A stretch of 64,000 nt of DNA, taken from Flavobacterium zepuense (GTDB lineage: Bacteria > Bacteroidota > Bacteroidia > Flavobacteriales > Flavobacteriaceae). The position numbers were made by a program, and so were the translations under genes. Within the stretch, counting starts at the first letter, position 1. The number at the start of each line of letters is the position of its first letter. The stretch covers positions 62,001-126,000 of the forward strand of contig NZ_VJVZ01000006.1 in assembly GCF_007097145.1 (NCBI RefSeq), given 5' to 3'. The notes beneath the pieces are model-generated. The model made no database searches, was not told the DNA's origin, and saw only the letters and a list, made by a program, of their open reading frames with translations. Below are positions 19,501 through 28,084 of this stretch, in pieces.

Positions 19501-22500
19501 AATGATACAGGGCCCGACCATAAACTCTTATCTTCTTCAGAACATACCGCCCTTACATAGTACTGGTATGTTGTAGATGAGTTTACATCTACCTCAAACG
19601 GGTGAACATCTGCATCCACTCCTACGGTTGCAGCGGTAGGAGCCGGTTGGCCTGTAGGCACAACATATACTTCCCAGGCAGTTTCAGTCCCGGTAGGTAC
19701 CCAGTTTAATGTAGCAACTTCATCTGTAGCTGTAGCCGTTAAAGTTATTGGCTGCGGACATGTAACTAAAGAGATGTTGATGTTATCTACCGCTCCCGGT
19801 GGTTGCGTACCAAAGCTGGTATCACTACGCCATTGGAAAACAATTCTTCTTGTGGTATTTTGGTATGCAGATACATCTATAATACCATTAAAAGTAGTCC
19901 ACAAAGCATTGTTTGTAAGATTACCTGTACCTGGTATTAAAATATTGCCGTTAGTAGCTGTAATTAATGTACCTGGTGTAGGTACATATGATGTAGGAAC
20001 ACTCCATACACTTATATAATCCCAACCGCTTTCGCCAACGTTCTTCCAGTCAAAACCTACGTTTACGCTTACTGCCCCGGCAGGAATAGTAATGTCCCTG
20101 TAAGCGTGTACCGTACTTAACGCCGTAACGTTGTATGAGTTAGTAGCGCCACCATCATTACTTACATAAAGTGAGTGTGTTGGGCTGTTGCTGGTAGCAG
20201 TACCTACAAACCACTGGTTGGTTTGTGTGCCATTAGCAATAGTCCATCCGGCACCGTTATTCTCCCAGTTTTCAGTAAAGTTTAGAGGGGCTGGTACCTG
20301 TGTTGTTTGCAGTACAGCAGGGCCAACCCACATACTTGTACCATCGCCACAGTTACTCCTTACCCAGAAGTAGTACGTTGTAGAAGGGCTAAGGGTAGTA
20401 TCTGTAAAAGTAACGCCTGCCTGGTTGCCTGTAGGTACTGTAGTAACCGCAGGTACTGTGTTTGATGTAGAAATATAATAATCAAACGTTGGTGTGGTAG
20501 ATGTAGGGGATACCCATGTAAAGGTTCCCGAATTTTGTGTTGGGTTACTGGCAGCAACATTTGTTGGTTGCGGGCATGGTACTACAGATAGGTTAATGTT
20601 ATCTATAGCAGCCGGTGGCTGCGTACCGGTAAAGGTATTGTTCCTCCACTCAAAAACAACCCTCATGATGCTGTTAGAAAACGCCGAACCAAAAATAGTG
20701 CTGATTTGCGTTGACCAGTTAGCATTGTTAAAGTAGGTATTGCCAATTTGTATACGGTCGGCGGCGGCAGTAATGCCCGTTCCTGCTGTAGGTACAAATG
20801 TAGATGGTACTACCCAAACCCTTACGTTATCATTAGTCTCGCCTGCGTTTTTCCAGTCAAACGAAAGTAAAAGCTGATCTATAGCAGCTACCTGTATATC
20901 TCTGTAAGCATGTACGGTTGATGCTGTTGTAATGGTATAGGCATTACTAACACCGTTATCATTAGATATATATAATGAGTGTGTAGGGCTGTTGCTTGTT
21001 GCTGTGCCTACAAACCATTTGTTGGTTTGTGTACCGTTACTTAAAGACCAGCCGTGGGTACCTTCAAAATCCTGGGTATAAGGAACTGTATTGGTAAGTA
21101 CCGCAGGTACCTGTGTTGTCATAAAAGTGTACGGCCCTGCCCAAACACTAAATGTACCATCGCCACAATCTGCCCTTACGTAATATTCGTAAGCTGTAGC
21201 CGATGTTAGTGTTGTAAGTGGTAAAGCATTTACAGTTGCTGTAGTACCAGCACCGGTAGGTAAACCGGTTCCCGGAGCCTGCAACACATACTGCCATGAG
21301 GTTGCATTGCCTGGGTTGGTCCAGTTTAGTGTAGCCGTTGTAGGCCCCACACCTGTGGTAGGCTGCCCAACCGGAGGTAAACAGTTAACCTGCTGAATGG
21401 TTAATGTATAGCCTGTGGTTTGTGGCGATGGCCATGTAGAAATTACTATGTAATAAGTTGTTCCTGCCGTAACCGAAAGGTTAGGGATGGTACGTATAGA
21501 TGTATCACTACTACCTACACCACCTATACAGCTAACGCCAATATCGGCGCAATCATCATAAACAAATACGCCCGACCATGTAGCGGTAGGCGACATTGTT
21601 ATGGTTATGATACCTGTTGTAGTTGGTGTGTAAGCATATACAACATCATTACCACCAAGGTAAGATGATGTTGTACCACAACCTGTAGCACCCGGAGAGC
21701 CTTCTATGGCTGGGTTATCACTAAAGTTATTTGTGTCGTTTGTAGTTGTGTAAGGCAGTGCACCTACAACTATAGGAGCAGCACAACTTTCGCCAAGGGC
21801 TACCGTACAAAAGTTAAACGGCCCCACCCATGCACTTGTATTGTATGTAGCACAGGCTGCACGCACGTAGTATTTGTAACAGGTATCTGCTGTAAGAGGA
21901 GCGCCCGTTGCAGTTTGTGTTGCAACGTATGATGCAGCACCTGTATATGGCACACCAACACCTGTAGGGGTTGATGCCTGTGGTAATACCTCAATTTCCC
22001 AATTGGTAACGTTGCCTGGGTTGCCCCAGGTAAGCGTAGCCGATGTAAGGCCAATGTTACTTGCCCCTAAACTTGCTGCCGTAGGGCCAACACAGTCCTG
22101 AACAACCATGACATTGTCTATAGCCCAGCGCTCGCCGGCATCGCCCATCATTACAAAAGCAACATACACTTCTTCGCCAATGTAACTATCAGGAAGAGTA
22201 ATAGTTTTCTCGGTCCAGGCTTGTTGCGTAGGGTTTAGTGTTGTTTCGGTATAATTTTGGAGTTCTACAAAATTTGCCGTATTAATTTGGTCTGTAAGGG
22301 TACCGGTAGTGGTAGAGATCATTACCTTAAATGTGGTACCCTGATCGGCATTAAAGAATAATCTTGACTGAAAGCGTAGGCGTGGTGCCGTTGGCACGGT
22401 AAAAGCCGTTGAAACTAACCAGTCTGAAGTGGTTGTGCCGTCAAGCACGTTTTCATTGTTAAGAAAGGCAGAGTGCGTTCCTGCAAAAGCAGGCTGGGCG

Positions 22501-22700
22501 GTGCCGCCATTGCCCTGAATCCAGGTTACCGTGGGCCCGGCATCATTGATGATTGCCCAACCTGCGGGGCCGCCAGCGCCACCACCGCTAAAACCGGTAA
22601 ATGATGTCCATGTGCCTTCAAATCCCTCTGGGGGTGCTAACTGCGCATGCCCGCAGTAAGAAATAAAGGCCATGAAAATTAAAAATGTAAATTTTTTCAT
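16506..22700 (-). CDS. giant multidomain T9SS adhesin-like protein with fibronectin III and MAM/choice-of-anchor-type domains
   Basis: 2064 residues. A signal peptide ends at CGHAQ (about 20). Then come a choice-of-anchor J-type domain (FEGTWTSF to WAIDNVMVVQDC), fibronectin III domains (LTSATLTWGNPGN and others), a PPC-like domain, two near-identical MAM-like/FnIII blocks starting QDFEGTHGWSLSNGTQTN and NWENNGAGWTIANGTQTN, a second PPC-like domain, a DUF642-like jelly-roll region, Ig-like domains (CEGDAAAPLTATI), and three further repeats with PVTAF motifs. The C-terminus (KGISPNNDGKND, SIFNRYGKEVY, GTYYYVIE) is the gliding-associated T9SS sorting domain, closely similar to that of the 12539 gene. 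Surface adhesion is inferred. Both are large single genes without accessory genes between them. Confidence 0.9.
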   Translation of the reverse strand: MKKFTFLIFMAFISYCGHAQLAPPEGFEGTWTSFTGFSGGGAGGPAGWAIINDAGPTVTWIQGNGGTAQPAFAGTHSAFLNNENVLDGTTTSDWLVSTAFTVPTAPRLRFQSRLFFNADQGTTFKVMISTTTGTLTDQINTANFVELQNYTETTLNPTQQAWTEKTITLPDSYIGEEVYVAFVMMGDAGERWAIDNVMVVQDCVGPTAASLGASNIGLTSATLTWGNPGNVTNWEIEVLPQASTPTGVGVPYTGAASYVATQTATGAPLTADTCYKYYVRAACATYNTSAWVGPFNFCTVALGESCAAPIVVGALPYTTTNDTNNFSDNPAIEGSPGATGCGTTSSYLGGNDVVYAYTPTTTGIITITMSPTATWSGVFVYDDCADIGVSCIGGVGSSDTSIRTIPNLSVTAGTTYYIVISTWPSPQTTGYTLTIQQVNCLPPVGQPTTGVGPTTATLNWTNPGNATSWQYVLQAPGTGLPTGAGTTATVNALPLTTLTSATAYEYYVRADCGDGTFSVWAGPYTFMTTQVPAVLTNTVPYTQDFEGTHGWSLSNGTQTNKWFVGTATSNSPTHSLYISNDNGVSNAYTITTASTVHAYRDIQVAAIDQLLLSFDWKNAGETNDNVRVWVVPSTFVPTAGTGITAAADRIQIGNTYFNNANWSTQISTIFGSAFSNSIMRVVFEWRNNTFTGTQPPAAIDNINLSVVPCPQPTNVAASNPTQNSGTFTWVSPTSTTPTFDYYISTSNTVPAVTTVPTGNQAGVTFTDTTLSPSTTYYFWVRSNCGDGTSMWVGPAVLQTTQVPAPLNFTENWENNGAGWTIANGTQTNQWFVGTATSNSPTHSLYVSNDGGATNSYNVTALSTVHAYRDITIPAGAVSVNVGFDWKNVGESGWDYISVWSVPTSYVPTPGTLITATNGNILIPGTGNLTNNALWTTFNGIIDVSAYQNTTRRIVFQWRSDTSFGTQPPGAVDNINISLVTCPQPITLTATATDEVATLNWVPTGTETAWEVYVVPTGQPAPTAATVGVDADVHPFEVDVNSSTTYQYYVRAVCSEEDKSLWSGPVSFTTAIGNNECTGATTLTVNPTDACAVTTQVLFTGATSSTSGTLCANTVNGADVWYQFTATEQYHSIALSNFTGTAQPIVLSIYDGTVCTELGDPIYCSLNNVVNATGLIPGNVYTVRVTIAQASPSLTTGFNLCVNTPQLNGGPNPNQCQIVTVNAGFELPDISGPYPPLISDYTIPGWRTTATDHMIEVWPDPNFENIPAYEGAQFIELNANQVSGVYQDYNTPAEGTVFTYSFAHRARTITSQPATDVVQLKAGPPAGPFVNVGDPVSSTNSAWTFNTGTYTVPADQPVTRFIFQAVTSGNGNPTVGNFLDAISFVANNGVIAFQEDVDCDDNIAEVEASGGGEWSADSANPSVTTFADPTNNTTTISGFTVTGDYNYTWTTEFCSADITIHYNGGGIATPVVQDITYCEGDAAAPLTATILPGNTINWYTAATGGAPLGYTPTPDTSVAGIYTFYVSQTQVNCESPRQPIVVTVNALPTAPVAVDVDYCQDAVATPLTATADTGNTLNWYTVANGGTALAGAPTPVTTATGTTVYYVSQQTALGCESDRTAVTVTVNPTITPVTAFTLPSTICAADVNPTPVPATGYTSGGTYTATPSGLVIDPSTGTIDLALSTPNTYTVTYTINADTATCNVGNASSSPITITPVATPVTAFSYTNACALSANQLPALGTGFTTGGTFTSDNAGLDINAATGEINMATSAPGNYTVTYTFNADIVNCIAAAGNTATIAISAATVPVTEFAYNELYCFGSANPVPSFAANFTNGGTFTATNGLVINPTTGEVNIAQSAAGIYTVTYTVAEDASTCNTGGTFTDVFTIGSEFAYTIEGNCVDNSYILSVLFDDETFDDSAVTYQWTTLEGTPVGTDSPEFNATQYINATTATETFPVTFVLTVNNGGCNSAVPFEVKSIACTIQKGISPNNDGKNDSFDLTSLGVNKLSIFNRYGKEVYVKSNYASEWYGQTNGGDELPTGTYYYVIERTGESITGWIYINRQDN

Positions 22701-22871
22701 GGGTTGAAAGTAGTATAAGTTAAAGCGCTAAATTTATCAAAATACTATGTTAATTGAAAGTAAAATCCTAATTAATTGTGGTTTTAATAGTAAAACAACA
22801 AATTGAATAGATTTAGTTACATTTATATTTTTTTATATCCTTTTCCGCAACTTCAATTGACGATTTTACAT

Positions 22872-22904
22872 AAAAAAGCCCCTAAACATAATTTGTGTAG
22901 GGGC
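22872..22904 (-). terminator. intrinsic terminator downstream of dnaN
   Basis: On the minus strand GCCCCTACACA/TGTTTAGGGGC (22904-22878, one mismatch) is followed by six T. It lies 140 bases past the dnaN stop. The 345-base gap 22701-23045 holds this hairpin and otherwise AT-rich DNA; I see no gene in it. Confidence 0.75.
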
Positions 22905-23045
22905 AAAAGTATAATGGTAGAATTAATAGCGAATGTTGAACTCCAAAAGTGAAATATTAGAACCCTGCGGTTGCTAAATTCAAACAATTTTAAAGTTTAA
23001 ATTTTTTTGCTTTTAATTTGAAATTTGCTTTTTGTATTTTAGAAT

Positions 23046-24164
23046 TTACGAATTCAGCATTACGGGCATTACAAGCATGGTTACGGTTTCGCCTTCGTCT
23101 AAACCATCAACAGGCGTAAGGATGCCCGCACGGTTAGGTAAAGACATTTCCAGCATGATCTCATCGCTTTGCAAGTTGGTAAGCATCTCGGTTAAGAACC
23201 TTGAGTTAAAGCCAATTTGCATGTCATCTCCTTGATAATCACAAGTTAAACGTTCTTCGGCTTTGTTAGAATAGTCAATATCCTCTGCCGAAATATTAAG
23301 TTCGGTACCTGCAATCTTAAGACGTATCTGGTGCGTTGTCTTGTTAGAGAAGATGGCCACACGGCGTACAGAGCTAAAAAACTGTGTACGGTCTATCAAA
23401 AGCTTGTTAGGGTTTTCTTTAGGTATAACAGCTTCATAATTAGGGTATTTACCATCTATTAAGCGGCAGGTAAGCACATAGTTATCAAAAGAAAACGTTG
23501 CATTAGAGTCATTATATTCTATCTTAACCTCTGCATCAGATGATCCAAGTATGCCTTTTAGGATGTTAAGCGGTTTTTTAGGCATAATGAAGTCAGCTAC
23601 CTGAGAGGCAACAACATCGGTCCTGGCATACTTAACCAGTTTATGGGCATCAGTAGCTACAAACGTTAAGCCCTGCGGCGAAAACTGGAAGAACACACCC
23701 GACATTACCGGCCTAAGATCATCATTACCAGCGGCAAAGATGGTTTTGCTTACGGCTGTTGCCAAAACTTCGGCGGGTACTAAAGTAACCGATGGGTCTT
23801 CAAGCGTTACAGCTTTGGGAAACTCATTTCCATCAGCATACGCCAATGCGTATTTACCTGAATTTGAGCTGATTTCTATAGTATTGTTGTCTTCTACCGT
23901 AAAAGTAAGCGGCTGCTCCGGGAACGTTTTAAGGGTTTCCAAAAGTAATTTTGCAGGTACTGCCACGCTGCCTTTGCTTTCAGAATCGATCTCAAGGGTA
24001 GCGCTCATGGTAGTCTCCAGGTCTGACGCAGAGACTTTTAGGTTGGTATTGTCTAACTCAAATAAAAAGTTATCTAAAATAGGCAGGGTGTTGTTGCTGT
24101 TAATAACACCGTTTAACACCTGCAGCTGCTTTAGCAAATATGAACTTGATACTATAAATTTCAT
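23046..24164 (-). CDS. dnaN: DNA polymerase III beta subunit (sliding clamp)
   Basis: 372 residues, the standard length, with the three-fold repeated clamp domains. It starts MKFIVSSSYLLKQLQVLNGVI and ends with the conserved MLVMPVML motif of the peptide-binding pocket region. The protein encircles DNA and tethers the replicative polymerase. The gene lies downstream of gldF-gldG in the same direction, an arrangement I recall from other flavobacteria; a separate promoter lies between them. Nothing unusual is seen in the sequence. Confidence 0.97.
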   Translation of the reverse strand: MKFIVSSSYLLKQLQVLNGVINSNNTLPILDNFLFELDNTNLKVSASDLETTMSATLEIDSESKGSVAVPAKLLLETLKTFPEQPLTFTVEDNNTIEISSNSGKYALAYADGNEFPKAVTLEDPSVTLVPAEVLATAVSKTIFAAGNDDLRPVMSGVFFQFSPQGLTFVATDAHKLVKYARTDVVASQVADFIMPKKPLNILKGILGSSDAEVKIEYNDSNATFSFDNYVLTCRLIDGKYPNYEAVIPKENPNKLLIDRTQFFSSVRRVAIFSNKTTHQIRLKIAGTELNISAEDIDYSNKAEERLTCDYQGDDMQIGFNSRFLTEMLTNLQSDEIMLEMSLPNRAGILTPVDGLDEGETVTMLVMPVMLNS

Positions 24165-24207
24165 TTGTGTGTTTTTGTTTTATACGTAAAATTAAATTTA
24201 CGAAGAG

Positions 24208-24215
24208 CAAATATA
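24208..24215 (-). promoter_or_regulatory. -7 promoter box of dnaN
   Basis: TATATTTG on the minus strand matches TAnnTTTG, about 44 bases before the dnaN ATG, inside the 89-base gldG-dnaN gap. It suggests dnaN has its own promoter besides any readthrough from gldFG. Confidence 0.45.
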
Positions 24216-24253
24216 TCGTAACTAAATTAGATTGGGAAACTTTTTTATTAACA

Positions 24254-25954
24254 CTATTTAGAATAGGCCCTTTTGCGAAGGTAAGTAAATAGCAACCCGA
24301 ACAGCCCCAGCACAACTATTGGCAGCCCGACAGTTACTAACATAGCCATTGTGTAATTGCTGTGAACTTTTTCTGCATCCAGCAGTGGGAGGTCTACATC
24401 CTTACTGCGAATGTTAATAAGTCCGTTATCATCCAGCAGGTAGTTAACGCAGTTCATTAAAAAACCTTTGTTATCGTACAGGTTTCCCGTCCATTTATCA
24501 TAGCCAAGCTCTAAAGGCTGCATATTCTTATCCAATTGGTTCTTTGCAATGTCACCGTCGGATATTACGATCATTTTACCGGGCTTACCGGTTATTTTAT
24601 AAGCAGGGTCTTTAAAAGGAAGCACTCTGTTTTCATACATTGAGCGGAAGTTACCCTCCAGTAAAACTGCCATGGGTATGTAACCGTGGCCTTCATAATC
24701 CTTTTGGTTGGCTTCCTCAGTAACTATATCAAGTTTAATCTCTACAGGGCTACCTACTTTTTTAGAATAGCGGGATGATTGCAGCAATACCGTTTTTTTA
24801 ATGCCGTTTTTAAGGGTATCTATACCGTTGGCAAAATCAAACTTAATGCCGCTCATATTCTTGACAATAGGGTGCGATGCGCCTTTATATTCGGTAGGGT
24901 CGGGGTATACAAATGGGGCGTATTTCCACATAAAGTCCTGGTATTGTGACTCGCTGCCCTGTGCGCCCGATGCCAGTTTAATTGGCGTAGCCATTTCATC
25001 TTTAATCAGGTCGGGCATTATGCGAACGCCATATTTAAAGAACATATCGTTAAGCCCAAGATCACGAGGGAAAGCCAGCGCCGTGCCGTTTTGGTTAAGG
25101 CTGTCCATTTCTATCTGTACGGCATCTACCATCCACAGGGTTTTCCCACCGTTTACAGTGTATTGGTCCAGCACTTCTTTTTCTTCTTCGGTAAACTTCT
25201 CACGTGGTTTAGAGATGATTGCCAGGTCATATTTTTTCAGGAATTTAAGTGCGTTTTGCGGATTCTTACTAACCGAATCCATGGTAAACGGACCTATGTA
25301 GTAGCTTTCGCGAAGCTGCTTTATTAAGTCGGCCATCAGGCGGTCCGGCATTTCATCATTACCCTTTAAAACAACAATTTTCTTTTCCTTCTTCTGTGTT
25401 ATCTTGTTAAGCGCATCAGCCAATGCATACTCTAAATGCTGTACTGAACTTACCACTTTTTCGGCAGTTGTAGCGCCCATCATGTTTTTAAGCAGCTGTA
25501 CCTTAGTGCTTTTATCATTATAAGTAGCTACTGCCCAAGGGAAAACCACTTCCTGAGACGATTTACCTTTATCCTCAACCGTTACACTTATTGGTGTCAT
25601 GCCCCTTTCGTAAAAATCGCGCATTGTGGCATCGCGCTGGGTTTCATCCTCAAGCGGATTTACAAACTGAAATATAATATTGCTGTTGTAAGCGTGAAAT
25701 TCTTCCAGCATCTGGCGGGTTTCGTCCTGCAGGCGCTTAAATTCTCCGGGAAACTGTCCCTCTAAAAATACATCAATATATAAAGGTTCTTTAACTTCCT
25801 GTATAATGTTTAGGGATGTTTGTGAGAGGGTATAACGCTTATCGTGTGTTAAATCGATACGCTTAAAAAAGTAATAGCCTGCAAAATTTAAAGCAAGTAA
25901 AACCAACAGGGTAATAACCAGTTGTTTGCGGCCTTGTTGTTTTCTTGTTTCCAT
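24254..25954 (-). CDS. gldG: gliding motility ABC transporter auxiliary protein GldG
   Basis: 566 residues from the ATG at 25954; an ATG two codons upstream (25960) is possible. There is an N-terminal transmembrane segment (about 14-31), a long periplasmic ABC_transp_aux region (PF09822 type) with YTLSQTSLNIIQEVKEPL and IVVLKGNDEMPD, and a C-terminal transmembrane helix before the basic end (LRKRAYSK). With GldF and the ATPase GldA (not in this window) it forms an ABC transporter reported as needed for gliding in Flavobacterium johnsoniae. The start codon overlaps the gldF stop by one base (TAATG), so the pair is translationally coupled. Confidence 0.93.
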   Translation of the reverse strand: METRKQQGRKQLVITLLVLLALNFAGYYFFKRIDLTHDKRYTLSQTSLNIIQEVKEPLYIDVFLEGQFPGEFKRLQDETRQMLEEFHAYNSNIIFQFVNPLEDETQRDATMRDFYERGMTPISVTVEDKGKSSQEVVFPWAVATYNDKSTKVQLLKNMMGATTAEKVVSSVQHLEYALADALNKITQKKEKKIVVLKGNDEMPDRLMADLIKQLRESYYIGPFTMDSVSKNPQNALKFLKKYDLAIISKPREKFTEEEKEVLDQYTVNGGKTLWMVDAVQIEMDSLNQNGTALAFPRDLGLNDMFFKYGVRIMPDLIKDEMATPIKLASGAQGSESQYQDFMWKYAPFVYPDPTEYKGASHPIVKNMSGIKFDFANGIDTLKNGIKKTVLLQSSRYSKKVGSPVEIKLDIVTEEANQKDYEGHGYIPMAVLLEGNFRSMYENRVLPFKDPAYKITGKPGKMIVISDGDIAKNQLDKNMQPLELGYDKWTGNLYDNKGFLMNCVNYLLDDNGLINIRSKDVDLPLLDAEKVHSNYTMAMLVTVGLPIVVLGLFGLLFTYLRKRAYSK

Positions 25955-26673
25955 TACCATTTAAGCGATTTAAGTTTATAAACGGTTAACGAAAGGAAAA
26001 GCACGCTTATGCTCACAAAATATATAATATCGCGGGTATCTAAAACGCCGCGGCTCATGCTTTTAAAGTGGTAATCCATACCCAATGCCGATACAAAGTC
26101 GCCACCCATAAAGCCGGATAATCCTTCAAAACCAAAATAAAAGGCAAAGCATAAAAATACCGATACGATAAATGCTACAATTTGATTATCAGATAATGTA
26201 GAGGTGAAAATTCCTATTGATGTATAGCCTGCAACTAAGAATATTAACCCGAAATAAGAACCAACTGTGCTGCCCATATCTATATTACCTTCCGGATTAC
26301 CAAAATATGATATTATGTATACATAAATGATGGTTGGTACTAAGGCTAATAATATTAGTATCAGTGCTCCAAAAAATTTACCGTTTACTATTTCCCACAC
26401 GCTTAGGGGTTTGGTAAACAAAAGTTCAATCGTGCCCTGTTTTTTTTCATCAGAAAAACTACGCATGGTTACAGCCGGTATAAGGAAAATAAAGATCCAG
26501 GGCGATAGTGTAAAGAATGGGCTAAGATCGGCAAAGCCGCTGTTAAGGATATTAAAATCGCCCTCGAACACAAAAAGGAACAGGCCATTTAGCAAAAGAA
26601 AAATAGCGATAACCAAATATCCTATGGGCGACCCAAAAAAGGATTTGATTTCACGTAATAACAATGCTTTCAT
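25954..26673 (-). CDS. gldF: gliding motility ABC transporter permease GldF
   Basis: 239 residues with six transmembrane segments of the ABC-2 permease type. It begins MKALLLREIKSFFGSPIGYLV, typical of GldF, and contains SFSDEKKQGTIELLFTKPLS, the cytoplasmic coupling region of such permeases. It is the first gene of a gldF-gldG operon and overlaps gldG by one base. Its ATPase partner GldA is encoded elsewhere. Function follows from family knowledge of F. johnsoniae. Confidence 0.94.
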   Translation of the reverse strand: MKALLLREIKSFFGSPIGYLVIAIFLLLNGLFLFVFEGDFNILNSGFADLSPFFTLSPWIFIFLIPAVTMRSFSDEKKQGTIELLFTKPLSVWEIVNGKFFGALILILLALVPTIIYVYIISYFGNPEGNIDMGSTVGSYFGLIFLVAGYTSIGIFTSTLSDNQIVAFIVSVFLCFAFYFGFEGLSGFMGGDFVSALGMDYHFKSMSRGVLDTRDIIYFVSISVLFLSLTVYKLKSLKW

Positions 26674-26768
26674 TAATAATATTTTGTTTCAGGTTTCAGG
26701 TTCAAAGTTTCAGGTTGCTTACTCGCGCTTGATGAACGTTTATAAATCATCCCTAAAATCTGTATACT

Positions 26769-27065
26769 TTATTTCAGGCTAACCAGCTTATCTACGCTCC
26801 AGGCCTCAGCTTTTTGCTTAAATAGCGGCTTGGTTTCTGCCCATGTGTTTATAAACAGTTCCGAATTTCGGTACGTTTCCAGGTCGGCTTCGGTTTCCCA
26901 GTAGCTGTATGTAAAAAACAGGGTAGGGTCGGCCTTATCACAATACAACTCTAACAAACGGTTACCTGCAAAGTTTCGTATATCCTGCTTCACCTTTTCA
27001 AAATTTTCCAGAAAAAGCGCAACATGCTCCTCCTGAAACCCCATTTTTACAATGCGTACAAACAT
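26769..27065 (-). CDS. antibiotic biosynthesis monooxygenase (ABM)-domain protein
   Basis: 98 residues, the size of a single ABM ferredoxin-like domain. Visible features are the N-terminal strand MFVRIVKMGF, central helix with FLENFEKVKQDIR, GNRLLELYCDK, and TYSYWETEADLETYRNSELF, which is the usual W-x-(S/T)-x6-(H/Y) region of this family. Relatives include quinol monooxygenases and haem-degrading enzymes, but the small size allows no firm reaction. It lies between gldF and the SAM hydrolase, separated by low-complexity spacer repeats. Confidence 0.75.
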   Translation of the reverse strand: MFVRIVKMGFQEEHVALFLENFEKVKQDIRNFAGNRLLELYCDKADPTLFFTYSYWETEADLETYRNSELFINTWAETKPLFKQKAEAWSVDKLVSLK

Positions 27066-27153
27066 ACTGTTTTTTTTAATTTATATTATATCTTAATATT
27101 ATTGTTATCGGTATGGTACTCAATCTGAATTCTAAAATCTAAATTCTGAAATC

Positions 27154-27981
27154 TTATTTAAACACCACACTAACCACATCCCTAAATTTTAGCCCCAACA
27201 GCGTTTTTGCGGTACCTACAGTAGAAGGGTTACTGCGGTATATGGCAATTTCCAGAAATCCGGCCTCATTAAAGATGGCCAGCTTTTCACCTTCATAATC
27301 TTTTAAGGAAAAGCGCTCATTAACCGTAAAGTCAGAATATCCCATTTTAACCGACTTTATAGTCTTAGTACTAAAGGTAATCTCAAAATCACGGCCCTTA
27401 GCCACGTCTTTAACCTGCTTTTTATTAATATTGGTAATGCAATTGCCAAAATGGTCTATGTACACCACACAACCCCGTATAGACTTATTATCAGTTGCCA
27501 CAACCGGGTTAAGGTCGTGTATTTGCTTAATCTCGGTAATTTCGCGGCCTATAACGTTAAGCAGGCCGCCTTTAGCAAGGTGGCAGGCTACGGTTACAAA
27601 TGCATCCATCTCGCTGCTCCCTTCGGGCAGGCGGTCATGAATGTTAATCTCTACTATTTTTTGTGGAACTATCTTTTCGGTAAGCAGGCTAAGTATGCCG
27701 TTATCGGCACAAATAAAGTAATGGCCATTCCATTGCATGGCTATATGGCGGCTTTCTTTGGTAAGTTCGGCATCAACACCAATAAGGTGCACAGTACCCT
27801 GCGGAAAGCTACTGTACGCAGCACCAACTATGTAGCTCGCTTCAGATACATTAAATAAATCTACATGGTGGGATATATCAACAATAACCGCCTCATTGTA
27901 GCCCGAGAAGATCTTTCCCTTCAGGGCGCCTACAAAATGGTCTTTAAGGCCAAAGTCGGTAGTAAGGGTAATTATTGACAT
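27154..27981 (-). CDS. S-adenosyl-L-methionine hydrolase/hydroxide adenosyltransferase (DUF62 family)
   Basis: 275 residues from the ATG at 27981 (MSIITLTTDFGLKD); the reading frame extends upstream but family members start here. The N-terminal TTDFGLKDHFVG and the IGVDAEL and ADNGILS motifs mark the SAM hydroxide adenosyltransferase family, related to the chlorinase/fluorinase fold, which converts SAM and water to adenosine and methionine. The C-terminal beta-domain contains the DHFGNCITNI motif. It is divergent from phoH. The biological role of this enzyme in cells is poorly known in general. Confidence 0.88.
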   Translation of the reverse strand: MSIITLTTDFGLKDHFVGALKGKIFSGYNEAVIVDISHHVDLFNVSEASYIVGAAYSSFPQGTVHLIGVDAELTKESRHIAMQWNGHYFICADNGILSLLTEKIVPQKIVEINIHDRLPEGSSEMDAFVTVACHLAKGGLLNVIGREITEIKQIHDLNPVVATDNKSIRGCVVYIDHFGNCITNINKKQVKDVAKGRDFEITFSTKTIKSVKMGYSDFTVNERFSLKDYEGEKLAIFNEAGFLEIAIYRSNPSTVGTAKTLLGLKFRDVVSVVFK

Positions 27982-28023
27982 AAAATTGTGCAAAACTTTT
28001 AAAAAACGCGAATAAAATTTCAC

Positions 28024-28031
28024 TAAATTTG
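28024..28031 (+). promoter_or_regulatory. -7 promoter box of phoH
   Basis: TAAATTTG matches TAnnTTTG, about 54 bases before the phoH start. No matching -33 TTG was found at a normal distance. Confidence 0.4.
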
Positions 28032-28084
28032 AATGCAAAGCTACTAATTATATAGCTAATTTTTTAATTAAAAACCTACAGCTT

